Assembly: GCF_029167105.1 (NCBI RefSeq)
Contig: NZ_JARFML010000001.1
Span: 434,001-498,000, forward strand
Reading direction: 5' to 3'
Source of the DNA: Bradyrhizobium yuanmingense
GTDB taxonomy: Bacteria > Pseudomonadota > Alphaproteobacteria > Rhizobiales > Xanthobacteraceae
Length of the DNA: 64,000 bases
Under the pieces are notes generated by a model. That model saw only the letters and a program-made list of their open reading frames with translations. It searched no databases and was not told the origin of the DNA. Position numbers and translations under genes: made by a program. Shown piece by piece: positions 26,924-34,847 of the stretch. Each line of letters opens with the position of its first letter. Position 1 is the first letter of the stretch.

Positions 26924-27412
26924 ATGCAGGGCGACGCAAAGGTCATCGACTATCTCAACAAGGCGCTGCGTCATGAGCTGACTGCGATCAATCAGTACTG
27001 GTTGCATTACCGCTTCCTCGACAATTGGGGCCTGCTGGACATGGCCAAGGTCTGGCGCAAGGAATCCATCGAGGAGATGGAGCACGCCGACAAGCTCACC
27101 GAGCGGATCCTGTTCTTCGACGGCTTTCCGAACATGCAGGTGCTCGATCCCCTGCGCATCGGCCAGAACGTCAAGGAGATCATCGAGTGCGATCTCGCCG
27201 CCGAGATGAGCGCGCGGGCGCTCTATCAGGAAGCGGCGACTTACTGTCACAGCGCCAAGGACTATGTCACACGCGACCTGTTCGAGAAGCTGATGAGCGA
27301 CGAGGAGCACCACATCGACTTCCTCGAGACCCAGCTCGATCTGATCGGCCGCATTGGCCTCGAGCTCTACACCCAGAAGCATGTCGGCGGGCTCGAGGGC
27401 GAGGGGCACTAA
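26924..27412 (+). CDS. bfr: Bacterioferritin
   Basis: Bfr forms a haem-containing 24-mer that oxidises Fe2+ and stores iron mineral. The 162-aa four-helix protein has all ferroxidase ligands: E18, E51, H54, E94, E127 and H130, plus haem ligand M52 (EEMEH). Length is standard. GGAG precedes the ATG. It follows bfd on the same strand; the ICE palindrome at 26864-26880 suggests Irr control independent of, or in addition to, read-through from bfd. Confidence 0.95.
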   Translation: MQGDAKVIDYLNKALRHELTAINQYWLHYRFLDNWGLLDMAKVWRKESIEEMEHADKLTERILFFDGFPNMQVLDPLRIGQNVKEIIECDLAAEMSARALYQEAATYCHSAKDYVTRDLFEKLMSDEEHHIDFLETQLDLIGRIGLELYTQKHVGGLEGEGH

Positions 27413-27434
27413 GCTCGGGCCCGGCTCCCTCCAT

Positions 27435-27468
27435 CGTCATGGCCGGGCTTGACCCCGGCCATCCACGT
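27435..27468. repeat. Palindromic repeat, family C, single arm
   Basis: Hairpin GGCCGGGCTTGACCCCGGCC within CGTCATGG...CCATCCACG, between bfr and the convergent flavoprotein gene. It may also serve as a bidirectional terminator. Confidence 0.7.
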
Positions 27469-27507
27469 GTTGCCGCACGACGTTTCGTTTTGCGGAACCG
27501 CTCTCGG

Positions 27508-28110
27508 CTACAGCTGCGTCTTGTAGAGCTCTTCCACGGCCTCCTGGCTCGCCGGTTCGCCGAGGCCGGTCTGCTCGTGAATGACCGTGACGATGCTCGG
27601 CATCACCGAGCGCTGCACCTTCTCCGATGACCACAGCTTCGAGCGCATCAGCGCCTTGCCGCAGTGGAAATAGACCTCGCTGACCGCGACATTCAGCACC
27701 GCGCGCGGCGGCTTGCCGAATTCCACCATCGAGGCGAGCAGATCCGGGTCGGCCGACAGCGTGCCGCGGCCGCCGACGCGCAGCGTCTCCTCGATGCCCG
27801 GCACGAAGAACAGCAAATGCACGAAGCCTGAGCCTTCGACCACGTTGCGAAAACTGTCGATGCGGTTGTTGCCAGAGCGGTCGGGCATCAGCAGCTGGTT
27901 GGGGCCGGCGACGCGGACGAAGCCGATGCCGCCGCCGCGCGGCGAAGCGTCGACACTGCCGTCCGCTCCCGACGTCGCGAGCACGCAGAATGGCGACATC
28001 TCGATGAATTTCTTCGCATGCGCATCGATCGCGGGCCGTGCCTTCGCGATCACGCGCGGGCTCGGCTTGGCATAGATGGTGGCGAGGTCTTCGGCGCTAA
28101 GATCGGTCAA
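27508..28110 (-). CDS. Pyridoxamine 5'-phosphate oxidase family FMN-binding protein
   Basis: The 200-aa protein belongs to the split-barrel flavin-binding superfamily (PPOX; MSMEG_1061-like subgroup). Typical blocks are FCVLATSGADGSVDASPRGG, the FMN-binding LLMPDRSGNNRIDSFRNV and the strand VHLLFFVPGIEETLRVGGRG. It is not the vitamin B6 enzyme PdxH itself; family members are oxidoreductases acting on F420, FMN or haem-type substrates. The real substrate is unknown. It converges on bfr. Confidence 0.82.
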   Translation of the reverse strand: MTDLSAEDLATIYAKPSPRVIAKARPAIDAHAKKFIEMSPFCVLATSGADGSVDASPRGGGIGFVRVAGPNQLLMPDRSGNNRIDSFRNVVEGSGFVHLLFFVPGIEETLRVGGRGTLSADPDLLASMVEFGKPPRAVLNVAVSEVYFHCGKALMRSKLWSSEKVQRSVMPSIVTVIHEQTGLGEPASQEAVEELYKTQL

Positions 28111-28187
28111 CGGCGTGCCTCCGCTTCAGCTAGGCTTCAAGCTACCCGATCGGGCCGTCGCCAGCCAATGGAAATCACCAAGGCGCG

Positions 28188-28541
28188 TTACACCGCATCC
28201 GCCGGCACGAAGCAGCTGATGATGATGGAGCCGCGGTGGTGGACGTACCACACCACGGCCTGGCCGATCGGATTGCCCTGGTCGCGGATGATGGCGCGTC
28301 CGGGCACCTCGATCCATTGTCCCTCGATCGGCACCCAATAAGCGCCATTGCGCACGTCATACTCGGTGCGATGGCCATCGGAGATGTCGCAGCACGGAAC
28401 CCCGTTCGGCGCGATCACGCTCTTGAACCAGGCGCGGATGTCGGGCGGAACGTGGTCGTATTGGCCATTGTCGCGCGCGAACGCAACGTTTGCCAGCGCT
28501 GTCGCCGCAACCAGCCAAACGCACAGTGCGAGCCTGTGCAT
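28188..28541 (-). CDS. Small secreted hypothetical protein
   Basis: The 117-aa product has a signal peptide (about 1-22, cleaved near AFA-RD) and a mature domain with adjacent cysteines (GVPCCDISDGHRTEYDVRNG), another late cysteine (IISCFVP) and many aromatic residues, consistent with a small disulfide-stabilised periplasmic domain. I know of such conserved rhizobial proteins only as hypotheticals. The open frame extends upstream to 28922, but GAGGAG just before ATG 28541 and the signal peptide mark the start. Confidence 0.7.
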   Translation of the reverse strand: MHRLALCVWLVAATALANVAFARDNGQYDHVPPDIRAWFKSVIAPNGVPCCDISDGHRTEYDVRNGAYWVPIEGQWIEVPGRAIIRDQGNPIGQAVVWYVHHRGSIIISCFVPADAV

Positions 28542-28800
28542 GCGATCCTCCTCATCGCGTATCGTGCCATGGGCGCGCGATTGTCCTGCGCGTCTTTCCC
28601 TATCGTTGGCACGGATTAAGCCTGAGCCGTCACTGCAATGCATGCTCAAATAATATGCGATGCCGGCGCCCCGCTTTTGATGCGCTGCGAGATGCAGCTT
28701 GTGGCGATGTGCATCCACCAAGTTGGTCGCAGAAGCGAGAAGGCGGATGTAGGATTTCGGCTCGGACCTTCGTCTTAAGGAAAACGCCCGGAGAAAGTGC

Positions 28801-29070
28801 ATGTGCCGCAACATCAAGACGCTGTTCAACTTCGAGCCGCCGGCGACGGAGGATGAGATCCACGCCAGCGCGCTGCAATTCGTGCGAAAGCTGTCGGGTT
28901 TCAACAAGCCGTCGCAGGCCAACGAGGCGGCGTTCGAGCGTGCGGTGGCCGAGGTCTCCGAGGCGGCGCGAAAACTCCTGACCTCGCTGCATACGAACGC
29001 GCCGGCGCGCGACCGCGAGATTGAGGCGGAAAAGGCGAAGGAGCGTTCGCGGCTGCGCTTCGGTACGTGA
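28801..29070 (+). CDS. DUF2277 domain protein
   Basis: The 89-aa protein begins MCRNIKTLFNFEPPAT, the signature of DUF2277, a small helical family of unknown function found in alphaproteobacteria and actinobacteria. The body is helical, with a conserved KLSGFNKPSQANE segment, and ends in a charged tail. No signal peptide is seen; cytoplasmic. GGAGAAAG precedes the ATG. Confidence 0.82.
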   Translation: MCRNIKTLFNFEPPATEDEIHASALQFVRKLSGFNKPSQANEAAFERAVAEVSEAARKLLTSLHTNAPARDREIEAEKAKERSRLRFGT

Positions 29071-29163
29071 GCTCACGCAGCGTGCTCCGTGATCTGGCTC
29101 ACGGTATCTGCTGCCTCGGCTTGCGATGGTGGCGGCCGGGGTTTTGATCGCCCGGAGCACGAC

Positions 29164-29379
29164 ATGAGCCGCCCCCTTCTTCCCTTGAAAGCAGGTGCCA
29201 TCGTCTTCACGCTGCTGTGGACCGCGTGGATGATGTGGTGGAGCGGCTCGTTCTCGAGCGCGAATGTGATCATCCTCGCCCTGTGCGGCGCGGCGGTCGG
29301 CTATCTCTGGTATCGCGCCATGCGCTGGCAGTTCGAGCGCATGGGCATGCTGCCGCGGCGCGAGGAACGGCCCAAATAG
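29164..29379 (+). CDS. Small two-helix membrane protein
   Basis: The 71-aa protein has two hydrophobic helices (about residues 10-27 and 33-52) and a basic C-terminus (RAMRWQFERMGMLPRREER), so both ends are probably cytoplasmic. No family recognised. The open frame begins at 29089, but the first 25 residues of that extension look random and ATG 29164 starts a normal membrane-protein N-terminus. It converges on the collagen-like gene with a 9-bp gap. Confidence 0.55.
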   Translation: MSRPLLPLKAGAIVFTLLWTAWMMWWSGSFSSANVIILALCGAAVGYLWYRAMRWQFERMGMLPRREERPK

Positions 29380-29388
29380 ACTCGTCGG

Positions 29389-29901
29389 CTAATCCCTTTG
29401 GCCGCGCTTCTTCTTTTTCCTTTTCTTCTTGTGATCGTCGCCGTCGTCGCTCTCGTCCTCGTCATCGTCGAGTGCCGCGTCGGTCTCCTGGACGGCGGCC
29501 TCGAGCGCTTCGCGCTCGGCGGCTTCGCGTTCGCGCTGGCGGCGGCGTTCGTCCCAGGCGTCGAAGAGCTGGTCGAGCCAGGGCAGCACCTGCTCGATCG
29601 ACGGCAATTGGCCGGGCGGACCCTGCTCGCCGCGCGGTCCCGCCGGTCCCTGCGGTCCGGCAGGTCCCGGCGCGCCGGCTGGCCCACGCGGACCGGCTTC
29701 GCCCTGTTTGCCTTGCGGACCCGGCTTGCCGGGCGGTCCGGCTTTTCCAACCGGGCCCGGCTTGCCCTGCGGCCCGGGCTTGCCGCGTGCGCCGTCGGGG
29801 CCGCGCCGGCCCGGATGACCCTGTGGCCCCGGCCGTCCCGGCTCGCCTTGCCGCCCACGAGGTCCCTGAGGCCCCGGCCGTCGTCCCTGGTCGTCTGCCA
29901 C
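29389..29901 (-). CDS. Collagen-like protein with Gly-X-Y repeats
   Basis: The 170-aa protein has 30 uninterrupted Gly-X-Y triplets (about residues 10-99), rich in Pro, Lys, Arg and Gln, followed by a helical or coiled-coil segment with [15 protein letters not shown] (about 100-145), an acidic run ([12 protein letters not shown]) and a strongly basic tail ([10 protein letters not shown]). Bacterial collagen-like domains form triple helices without hydroxyproline, and the adjacent helix could act as trimerisation region. Unlike most bacterial collagens it has no signal peptide, membrane helix or wall anchor, so export is not evident. Confidence 0.8.
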   Translation of the reverse strand: MADDQGRRPGPQGPRGRQGEPGRPGPQGHPGRRGPDGARGKPGPQGKPGPVGKAGPPGKPGPQGKQGEAGPRGPAGAPGPAGPQGPAGPRGEQGPPGQLPSIEQVLPWLDQLFDAWDERRRQREREAAEREALEAAVQETDAALDDDEDESDDGDDHKKKRKKKKRGQRD

Positions 29902-30031
29902 GCCATCGCTCCCTTCACCTGGAGCAAGCTACTTAGCGGCGTTTGACGACAGCAGCAATTCTGCCCGCGCATCGTGCCAGGCTGATCAACATCATCGTAG
30001 CGCGTCGCCGCGGGCGGAATGAGATCGCGCG

Positions 30032-30280
30032 CTAGTCCTGACAGGCGGGCACGTCGATGCCGGAGGCGGCATAGAGCCTGATCTTGTTGCGCAGCGTGCG
30101 CACCGAAAGGCCGAGCACGCGCGAGGCGCGCGTGCGGTTGCCGTCGCAGCGCGCCAGCGTCTGGAGCACGAGCTCACGCTCGACCTCGTCGACGGTGGCG
30201 CCGATCAGCATCGGAACGATCTGATTAGGAGCAAGAAATTGTGCGCCCGGGTCGGACGCGGCGACATGAACAGTGGTCAT
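30032..30280 (-). CDS. Orphan Fis/NtrC-type DNA-binding protein
   Basis: The 82-aa protein ends in a Fis-type helix-turn-helix (about residues 33-75; TLARCDGNRTRASRVLGLSV) like the DNA-binding end of NtrC/FlbD-type sigma-54 activators, but it has neither a receiver nor an AAA+ domain. A short N-terminal arm (LAPNQIVPMLIGATVDEVE) may mediate dimerisation. GGGGAG lies before ATG 30280. A perfect palindrome at 30348-30361 upstream could be its own operator. Either a stand-alone nucoid-type regulator or a remnant of a larger activator. Confidence 0.78.
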   Translation of the reverse strand: MTTVHVAASDPGAQFLAPNQIVPMLIGATVDEVERELVLQTLARCDGNRTRASRVLGLSVRTLRNKIRLYAASGIDVPACQD

Positions 30281-30347
30281 CAATACACTCCCCGATCAAC
30301 GCCCGCTTCCATCGTCGGAAGCGAATCGAGAACAAACGACCCCCAAG

Positions 30348-30361
30348 CCGTAGATCTACGG
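30348..30361. promoter_or_regulatory. Perfect 14-bp palindrome, candidate operator
   Basis: CCGTAGATCTACGG, 67 bp before the Fis-type gene start and 97 bp beyond the SDR stop. Perfect dyads of this length before a dimeric regulator gene often mark autoregulation; no direct evidence here. Confidence 0.35.
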
Positions 30362-30457
30362 TGGGCGGGTTTGGTTAATGAAAGGTTAATCGGAGGGGCT
30401 GCACCGAATTGATCTTGAGAATGCCCAGATGCCGCCGCGATTGGCGCGAGCCTCGCC

Positions 30458-31225
30458 TCACACCGTGCGATAGCCACCGTCGACCATCACGATGGTTCCG
30501 GTGACATAGGCCGACAGATCGGAGGCGAGGAACACCGCGGGGCCGACGATGTCCTCGGGCTTGCCGGTGCGCGCCAGCGGAGTGTGGTCGATGAAGGCCT
30601 GCACCAGTGCCGGATTGGTCGCGCGCACATTGGCATTGATGTTGGTCTCGATGAAGCCGGGGCCGATCGCGTTGACGCGCACGCCTTCCTTGCCGAGCTC
30701 GACCGCGAGCGCCTTGGTGAAGCCGAGCACGCCGTGCTTCGAGGTGGTGTAGGCGACCGAGCTCGGCGTGCGCAGATGCACGAAGGACTGGATCGAGCCG
30801 ATATTGACGATGCGGCCTTTGCTGGCGCGCAAGGGCGCGAGGAACGCCTGGGTTACGTTGAAGACGCCGTTGAGGTTGAGCGAGATGATGTCGTTCCAGT
30901 CCTTCGCCACCGTCTCGGTCTCCGCGGTGAAGGCATTGCGGCGGGTGATGCCGGCATTGTTGACGAGGATCGAGACCTGCCCGATCTTGTCCGCGACCTG
31001 CCTGGCGAGCGCGAAGCAATCCTCGCGCCTGACGACGTCGAGCGCAAAGCTCTCAGCCTTGCCGCCGGCTGTTCGGATCTCCTGTGCGGCCTCCGCCACC
31101 GTCTCGGCGTTGACGTCGAGCAGCACGACCTGCGCGCCCTCCCGCGCATAGCCGGCGGCGATCGCCCGGCCGATGCCCGAGCCGGCCCCGGTGATGACGG
31201 CGATGTGGTTTGCGAGCAGCGCCAT
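30458..31225 (-). CDS. SDR family NAD(P)-dependent oxidoreductase
   Basis: A classical 255-aa short-chain dehydrogenase with cofactor motif TGAGSGIG (about 12-19), structural NNAG, catalytic serine in GSIQSF, and the YTTSK (Y-x3-K) pair; the C-terminus MVDGGYRTV is typical of sugar or polyol dehydrogenases and 3-oxoacyl reductase-like members. D38 at the end of the second strand (LLDVN) suggests NAD(H) preference. Substrate unknown. Confidence 0.88.
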   Translation of the reverse strand: MALLANHIAVITGAGSGIGRAIAAGYAREGAQVVLLDVNAETVAEAAQEIRTAGGKAESFALDVVRREDCFALARQVADKIGQVSILVNNAGITRRNAFTAETETVAKDWNDIISLNLNGVFNVTQAFLAPLRASKGRIVNIGSIQSFVHLRTPSSVAYTTSKHGVLGFTKALAVELGKEGVRVNAIGPGFIETNINANVRATNPALVQAFIDHTPLARTGKPEDIVGPAVFLASDLSAYVTGTIVMVDGGYRTV

Positions 31226-31336
31226 GGCAGTTTCCTCCCGTTTTCGTTTCGAAGTTTCACGAAACGCTAACGCGAAATTAAGGGGTCGGAAACGGCGGCC
31301 TTGGCATACTGATCCTGATTGCTAAACGTTGCGCGC

Positions 31337-31822
31337 ATGATGGAACGGCTCGAAACCTGGAAACTCGCTCTGGAACGCCTGCGGTCTGCGCAAGCGCCGG
31401 ACTGGGCCGAGGCCGGCCGGCTGGTGGCCGAGATCGCGCGGATGAGCAGCGACGTCACGCTGCGCCAGGCCGCCGAGCAGGCGCTGCCGGTGCTGCGCCA
31501 GGCCGTCGACAACGACGATCACAGCGTGACACTGGCGGCCCAGCGCCGTCTCGGCGTGGTGCTCGAGGTCGTGCACGATCTGACCGCGCCGCGCTTCGGC
31601 CGCCGCAACGCCATGCCGAAGAAGCTCTCCAGCGAGGACCGCGCCCGCAAGATGCTCGGCCTGCCGCTTTCGGTGCAGCTCACCTGCGAGGACATCAACC
31701 AGGCCTATCGCCGCGCCGCCAAGGGCCTGCATCCCGACCAGGGCGGCAGCGCCGAAGCCTTCATCGACCTCGCCGCCGCGCGCGACATCCTGATCCATCC
31801 CGGCGCGCACAAGGACGCGTGA
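31337..31822 (+). CDS. J-domain-containing protein
   Basis: The 161-aa protein has a helical N-terminal half (about 1-90) and a C-terminal J-domain-like segment (about 104-154) with H132-P-D134 in KGLHPDQGGS, the motif that stimulates DnaK ATPase. The J-domain is at the C-terminus rather than the N-terminus as in DnaJ, and there is no Gly/Phe or zinc region, so this is a type III co-chaperone or a J-like protein with a special client. A TTG at 31319 is an alternative start. A hairpin after the gene belongs to the convergent neighbour. Confidence 0.78.
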   Translation: MMERLETWKLALERLRSAQAPDWAEAGRLVAEIARMSSDVTLRQAAEQALPVLRQAVDNDDHSVTLAAQRRLGVVLEVVHDLTAPRFGRRNAMPKKLSSEDRARKMLGLPLSVQLTCEDINQAYRRAAKGLHPDQGGSAEAFIDLAAARDILIHPGAHKDA

Positions 31823-31840
31823 ACGTCGTAAGCCCTTCGA

Positions 31841-31878
31841 AAAGCAAAACGGGCAAGGACGCATGCGTCCTTGCCCGT
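31841..31878 (-). terminator. Rho-independent terminator of the small secreted protein gene
   Basis: Long stem ACGGGCAAGGAC/GTCCTTGCCCGT at 31849-31878; read on the minus strand it is followed by TTTGCTTT. It follows the gene at 31901 and may act for both convergent genes. Confidence 0.85.
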
Positions 31879-31900
31879 TCGTCGTCCGCCGATCGTTACC

Positions 31901-32152
31901 TTACCACTTGCAGCTGCCGCTCTTGAGCGCGGCGTCCTTGACCATGAGCGCGTCGAGGAAGGTCGGCACGCTGGCGCTGGCGCGGTGATAGCCGGCCGGC
32001 CACGGCGTGGTCGGGATGCTCTCGTCCCAGATCTGGCAGAAGCCGGTGTCCTGCCAGCGGATCAGATGATAGCTGGCTTCGGCCGGGCTCGCGGCGACGA
32101 ACGCGGTGACGGCAAGACCGGCGGCAGCGCACAGCATGGAAATACGACGCAT
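31901..32152 (-). CDS. Small secreted protein, paralogue of the next gene
   Basis: The 83-aa product has a signal peptide (about 1-24) and a short mature part beginning YHLIRWQDTGFCQIWDE, with a second cysteine near the C-terminus (SGSCKW) that could pair with the first. The same IRW-x2-TG-x-CQ-x-W motif and two-cysteine layout occur in the product at 32392. GAGGAG precedes ATG 32152. The family is not one I recognise; it looks like a small disulfide-bonded periplasmic protein. Confidence 0.75.
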   Translation of the reverse strand: MRRISMLCAAAGLAVTAFVAASPAEASYHLIRWQDTGFCQIWDESIPTTPWPAGYHRASASVPTFLDALMVKDAALKSGSCKW

Positions 32153-32337
32153 GATCAGCTCCTCAAATGAATGTTGTGATGCGCCTCCCGACAATGACGG
32201 GGAGGGGTGGTGCGGGACGCGCCTGGCAGGCGCCCCGGACAAGATGTGAGTAGTTCCACCCGCCGCCGAGGTTCAAAGAATGTGCGCGGGACAGGTCTGA
32301 TTGCGGCCGGGGAAACCCTTCAGGCCACCGCAAAGCA

Positions 32338-32369
32338 AAAGGGCGGATCGCCCGCGCGACCCGCCCTTC
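32338..32369 (-). terminator. Rho-independent terminator of the second small secreted protein gene
   Basis: Stem AAGGGCGG...CCGCCCTT with a 14-base loop; followed on the minus strand by TTGCTTTG. Same position relative to its gene as the terminator after the paralogue. Confidence 0.75.
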
Positions 32370-32391
32370 AAACGCTACACTCGCGTCCGGC

Positions 32392-32652
32392 TCAGAGCGT
32401 GCACTTCCGCTCGGCGCGCATCTTGATCTGCAAGTCCGAGGCTTGCTGGAAGGTCGGGAGCGGCTTGCTGACGACCTTGTAGGTCGAGACACCAAACTGG
32501 AACGGCTTGTACTGCAGGTCCTCGTTCCAGACCTGGCAGATGCCGGTGTTGTCCCAGCGGATCACGTAATAGCCGACCTTCGCGGAGGCGGGCACGGCGA
32601 ACACGGAACTAGCGATGCCGGCAACGGCACAGAGCGCGAGAAGGCGACGCAT
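32392..32652 (-). CDS. Small secreted protein, paralogue of the previous gene
   Basis: The 86-aa product has a signal peptide (about 1-23) and a mature part beginning YYVIRWDNTGICQVWNED, with a second cysteine at the C-terminus (ERKCTL). It matches the product at 31901 in signal peptide, motif spacing and length. AAGGAG precedes ATG 32652. The two genes are tandem, each with its own terminator, suggesting duplication followed by independent transcription. Confidence 0.75.
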   Translation of the reverse strand: MRRLLALCAVAGIASSVFAVPASAKVGYYVIRWDNTGICQVWNEDLQYKPFQFGVSTYKVVSKPLPTFQQASDLQIKMRAERKCTL

Positions 32653-32796
32653 GAAGTATCTCCTTGTGGGGGAAGTGGGACCAGAAAATTCGTGCGGCAA
32701 AAGCAGGACCTTGGCAAGCGGGCGAGCGGCCGCTCACGGACATGTCAGCCGCTTCCGACGCATTTGGTTCGGCCGCGTGCCCGGCAGGCCACACGC

Positions 32797-33180
32797 TCAC
32801 CTCGCCAGCGAGGCAACCGCTTCGATCTCGATCAGCATCTCTGGCCTGGGCAGCGCCTGCACCACGCAGGTCGTCCGCGCCGGGTAAGGCGGCGGGCCGA
32901 AGGCGCCGGCATAGAGCGCGTTCATCGCGGCGACGTCGCTGGCGCGGGTCAGCAGCACGTTGACCTTGACGAGGTCGCGGAAGGTGGCGCCGGCCTCGTC
33001 GAGCACGCGGCGGATGTTGACGACGACGTTGGCGAACTGCGCCTCGAAACCGTCGGGCAGCGCGCCCGATGCATCGAAGCCGGGAATGCCGGAGACGAAC
33101 AGGAGGTCGCCGACCCGCGTCGCGAACGACAGCGGCGGCGCCTTGACATGCGGCGGGGGCGCGAAATGCTGGATCGGCAT
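32797..33180 (-). CDS. RidA family protein
   Basis: The 127-aa protein belongs to the YjgF/YER057c/UK114 (RidA) family, trimeric enzymes that hydrolyse reactive enamine/imine intermediates from pyridoxal-phosphate enzymes. Family blocks seen: GDLLFVSGIPGFDASG, NIRRVLDEAGATFRDLVKVNVLLT, and the active-site arginine in YPARTTCVV with the acidic IEIEAVA. The arginine that binds the carboxylate of the imine is kept, so deaminase activity is plausible. GAGGTGA precedes the ATG. Confidence 0.87.
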   Translation of the reverse strand: MPIQHFAPPPHVKAPPLSFATRVGDLLFVSGIPGFDASGALPDGFEAQFANVVVNIRRVLDEAGATFRDLVKVNVLLTRASDVAAMNALYAGAFGPPPYPARTTCVVQALPRPEMLIEIEAVASLAR

Positions 33181-33623
33181 GGGATCACCTCAGGGACGGT
33201 CGCGGGACGCATGGACAGCGGCCAGGGAGCCTCGCAAAACGAAAGTGCGAAAACAACCCTATGCACAGTAGGCGCCGCACGGAAATCATTGACGTTTTTC
33301 AGAATTCGCCAAAGTCGAAGCCGCCGCTTGCTCCGTCGGGCAAAACAGGGGTAGTATGGCATGCTGGAAGTTGGTTCGTGCTGGCGCCCCAAGCGCCGCT
33401 GTCATGCCCCGGCTCGACCGGGGCATCCAGTACGCCGCGGCTCCTCGGCTCAATCACAACGGTCTCGGCGTACTGGATCGCCCGGTCAAGCCGGGCGATG
33501 ACAGTTGAGTGCGTTGCCGCAGACCGAGCCCCCTCGTCCGCCCATCATGTTGCCGCCGCGATCGATCGGGTAAATTCCTCGCCTGATTCGATCCCACCCC
33601 CAAAAAAGTCCCCGGAGACCCCC
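33181..33623. other. Intergenic region containing a family C repeat
   Basis: 443 bp between the divergent RidA gene and the secreted protein gene at 33624. Apart from the repeat at 33401-33502 I see no supported gene or clear promoter; the open frame across it that joins the downstream gene has no protein-like sequence before the signal peptide. Confidence 0.45.
33401..33502. repeat. Palindromic repeat, family C, double hairpin
   Basis: GTCATGCCCCGGCTCGACCGGGGCATCCAGTACGC-type left half and CGTACTGGATCGCCCGGTCAAGCCGGGCGATGAC-type right half are inverted copies, giving hairpins at each end and a longer stem across (GCATCCAGTACGCC / GGCGTACTGGATCGC). Confidence 0.8.
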
Positions 33624-34058
33624 ATGAAGCTCGCATCCACCGTCCGCGCCGCGTGCCTCGCCATTGCCGCCCTGGCTGGCCTCTCGACGACGGCGCTGGC
33701 CGACAGCGGCTTCGTGACGCTGACGATCTACAAGGCGGGCTGGATCATCGGCGGCTCCGGCGGCTCGGGCGTGCTGAACTTCCGCGGCCGCACTTACGGG
33801 CTCTCCACCGGCGGCCTCGACTACGGCCTGGTGTTCGGGGGATCCAAGACCGTGCTGCGCGGCCGCGTCAGCAACATCAACCGCCCCTCCGATGTCGCCG
33901 GCGTGTACGGCGCCGCCGGTGCCGGCCTCGCGGTCGGCCGCGGCGCCCGCGCCATCGTGCTGACCAACCAGAAAGGCGCGGTGCTGGAGCTGACCGGTCA
34001 CCAGGTCGGGCTGATGGCGAACGCGGATCTCAGCGGGCTTGCGATCACGATGCGGTAA
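33624..34058 (+). CDS. Secreted EipA/DUF1134-like protein
   Basis: The 144-aa product has a signal peptide (about 1-26, ALA-DS) and a compact beta-rich domain with Gly/Ala repeats (TIYKAGWIIGGSGGSGVLNF, NRPSDVAGVYGAAGAGLAVG). The order of blocks resembles DUF1134/EipA, a periplasmic cell-envelope integrity protein of Brucella and other alphaproteobacteria, but it is shorter than EipA at the N-terminus. Assignment is by memory of the family pattern, so it is tentative. GGAG precedes the ATG. Confidence 0.6.
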   Translation: MKLASTVRAACLAIAALAGLSTTALADSGFVTLTIYKAGWIIGGSGGSGVLNFRGRTYGLSTGGLDYGLVFGGSKTVLRGRVSNINRPSDVAGVYGAAGAGLAVGRGARAIVLTNQKGAVLELTGHQVGLMANADLSGLAITMR

Positions 34059-34077
34059 CGCGAGGTGCCGTAGTGCC

Positions 34078-34213
34078 GTAGGGTGGGTTAGCTCTGCGGA
34101 TGCGCGAAGCGAATCCGCGGGGCGTAACCCACCTCTTTGGCGTCTCCGGAGACGAACAGTGGTGGGTTACGCTTCGGACAGCGCTTCGCGCCGCCGAAGC
34201 TAAACCACCCTAC
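34078..34213. repeat. Palindromic repeat, family A, long form
   Basis: Ends GTAGGGTGGGTTAGC and GCTAAACCACCCTAC are inverted; inside are GGCGTAACCCACC and GGTGGGTTACGC arms. Located between the EipA-like gene and the HD-domain gene. Confidence 0.85.
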
Positions 34214-34287
34214 GATTTTTCGACCGCCGCATGCACCCGCTCAACAAGACCTCGCGAAGACGCTGTTCGAGGAATGAGACCTCGCCC

Positions 34288-34833
34288 ATGACCCGCGACG
34301 AATTGGTCGCTGCCTATGCGGCGCCCGGCCGCCACTATCACAATCTCGCGCATATCGAGCATTGCCTGGCGGTGCTCGCGCGCGCCGAGGGTCTTTCGGC
34401 CGCCGAGCGCGAGACGCTGTCGGAAGCGATCTGGTGGCACGACGCCGTCTACGATCCGACCCGAGCGGACAACGAGGAGCGCAGCGCGGAGCTCGCCGAG
34501 CAGCACGTCCGCACTGAGCTTCGCCAGGAGGTCGGCCGCCTGATCCGCCTGACCAAAACGCACGACGTTCCCGCCGGCGACCGTCTCGGGGCGATCTTGA
34601 TATCGATCGACCTCAGCATTCTCGGCGCCGATCCCGCCCGCTACGACGCCTATGCCGCCGCGATCCGCCGGGAGTTCAGCCATGTCGCCGAGGACGAGTA
34701 TCGCGCCGGCCGCGCCCGCGTGCTGCGCCGCTTCGCGGCAGGCGAGGTCATCTTTCCCGATCCGGTGTTCGCCGCGACTTTCGATCGGCAAGCCCGCGCA
34801 AACCTCGCCCGCGAGCTGGCCCAGCTGAGCTGA
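34288..34833 (+). CDS. HD-domain protein, predicted metal-dependent phosphohydrolase
   Basis: The 181-aa protein belongs to a family of predicted HD phosphohydrolases. Metal-ligand candidates are H18/H22 (RHYHNLAHIEH), the H51-D52 pair (WWHDAVYD) and later aspartates near IDLSILGAD. Relatives hydrolyse nucleotides or phosphate monoesters; the substrate here is not known. The start is taken at ATG 34288, which gives the family N-terminus MTRDELVAAYAAPGRHYH; an ATG at 34231 would add 19 residues and lies just after the family A repeat. Confidence 0.75.
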   Translation: MTRDELVAAYAAPGRHYHNLAHIEHCLAVLARAEGLSAAERETLSEAIWWHDAVYDPTRADNEERSAELAEQHVRTELRQEVGRLIRLTKTHDVPAGDRLGAILISIDLSILGADPARYDAYAAAIRREFSHVAEDEYRAGRARVLRRFAAGEVIFPDPVFAATFDRQARANLARELAQLS

Positions 34834-34847
34834 AGCGGCTAACCCGC

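Noticed and set aside
32797..33180. RidA gene called as a toxin or phage protein
   Set aside because: Full RidA motifs with the active-site arginine are present.
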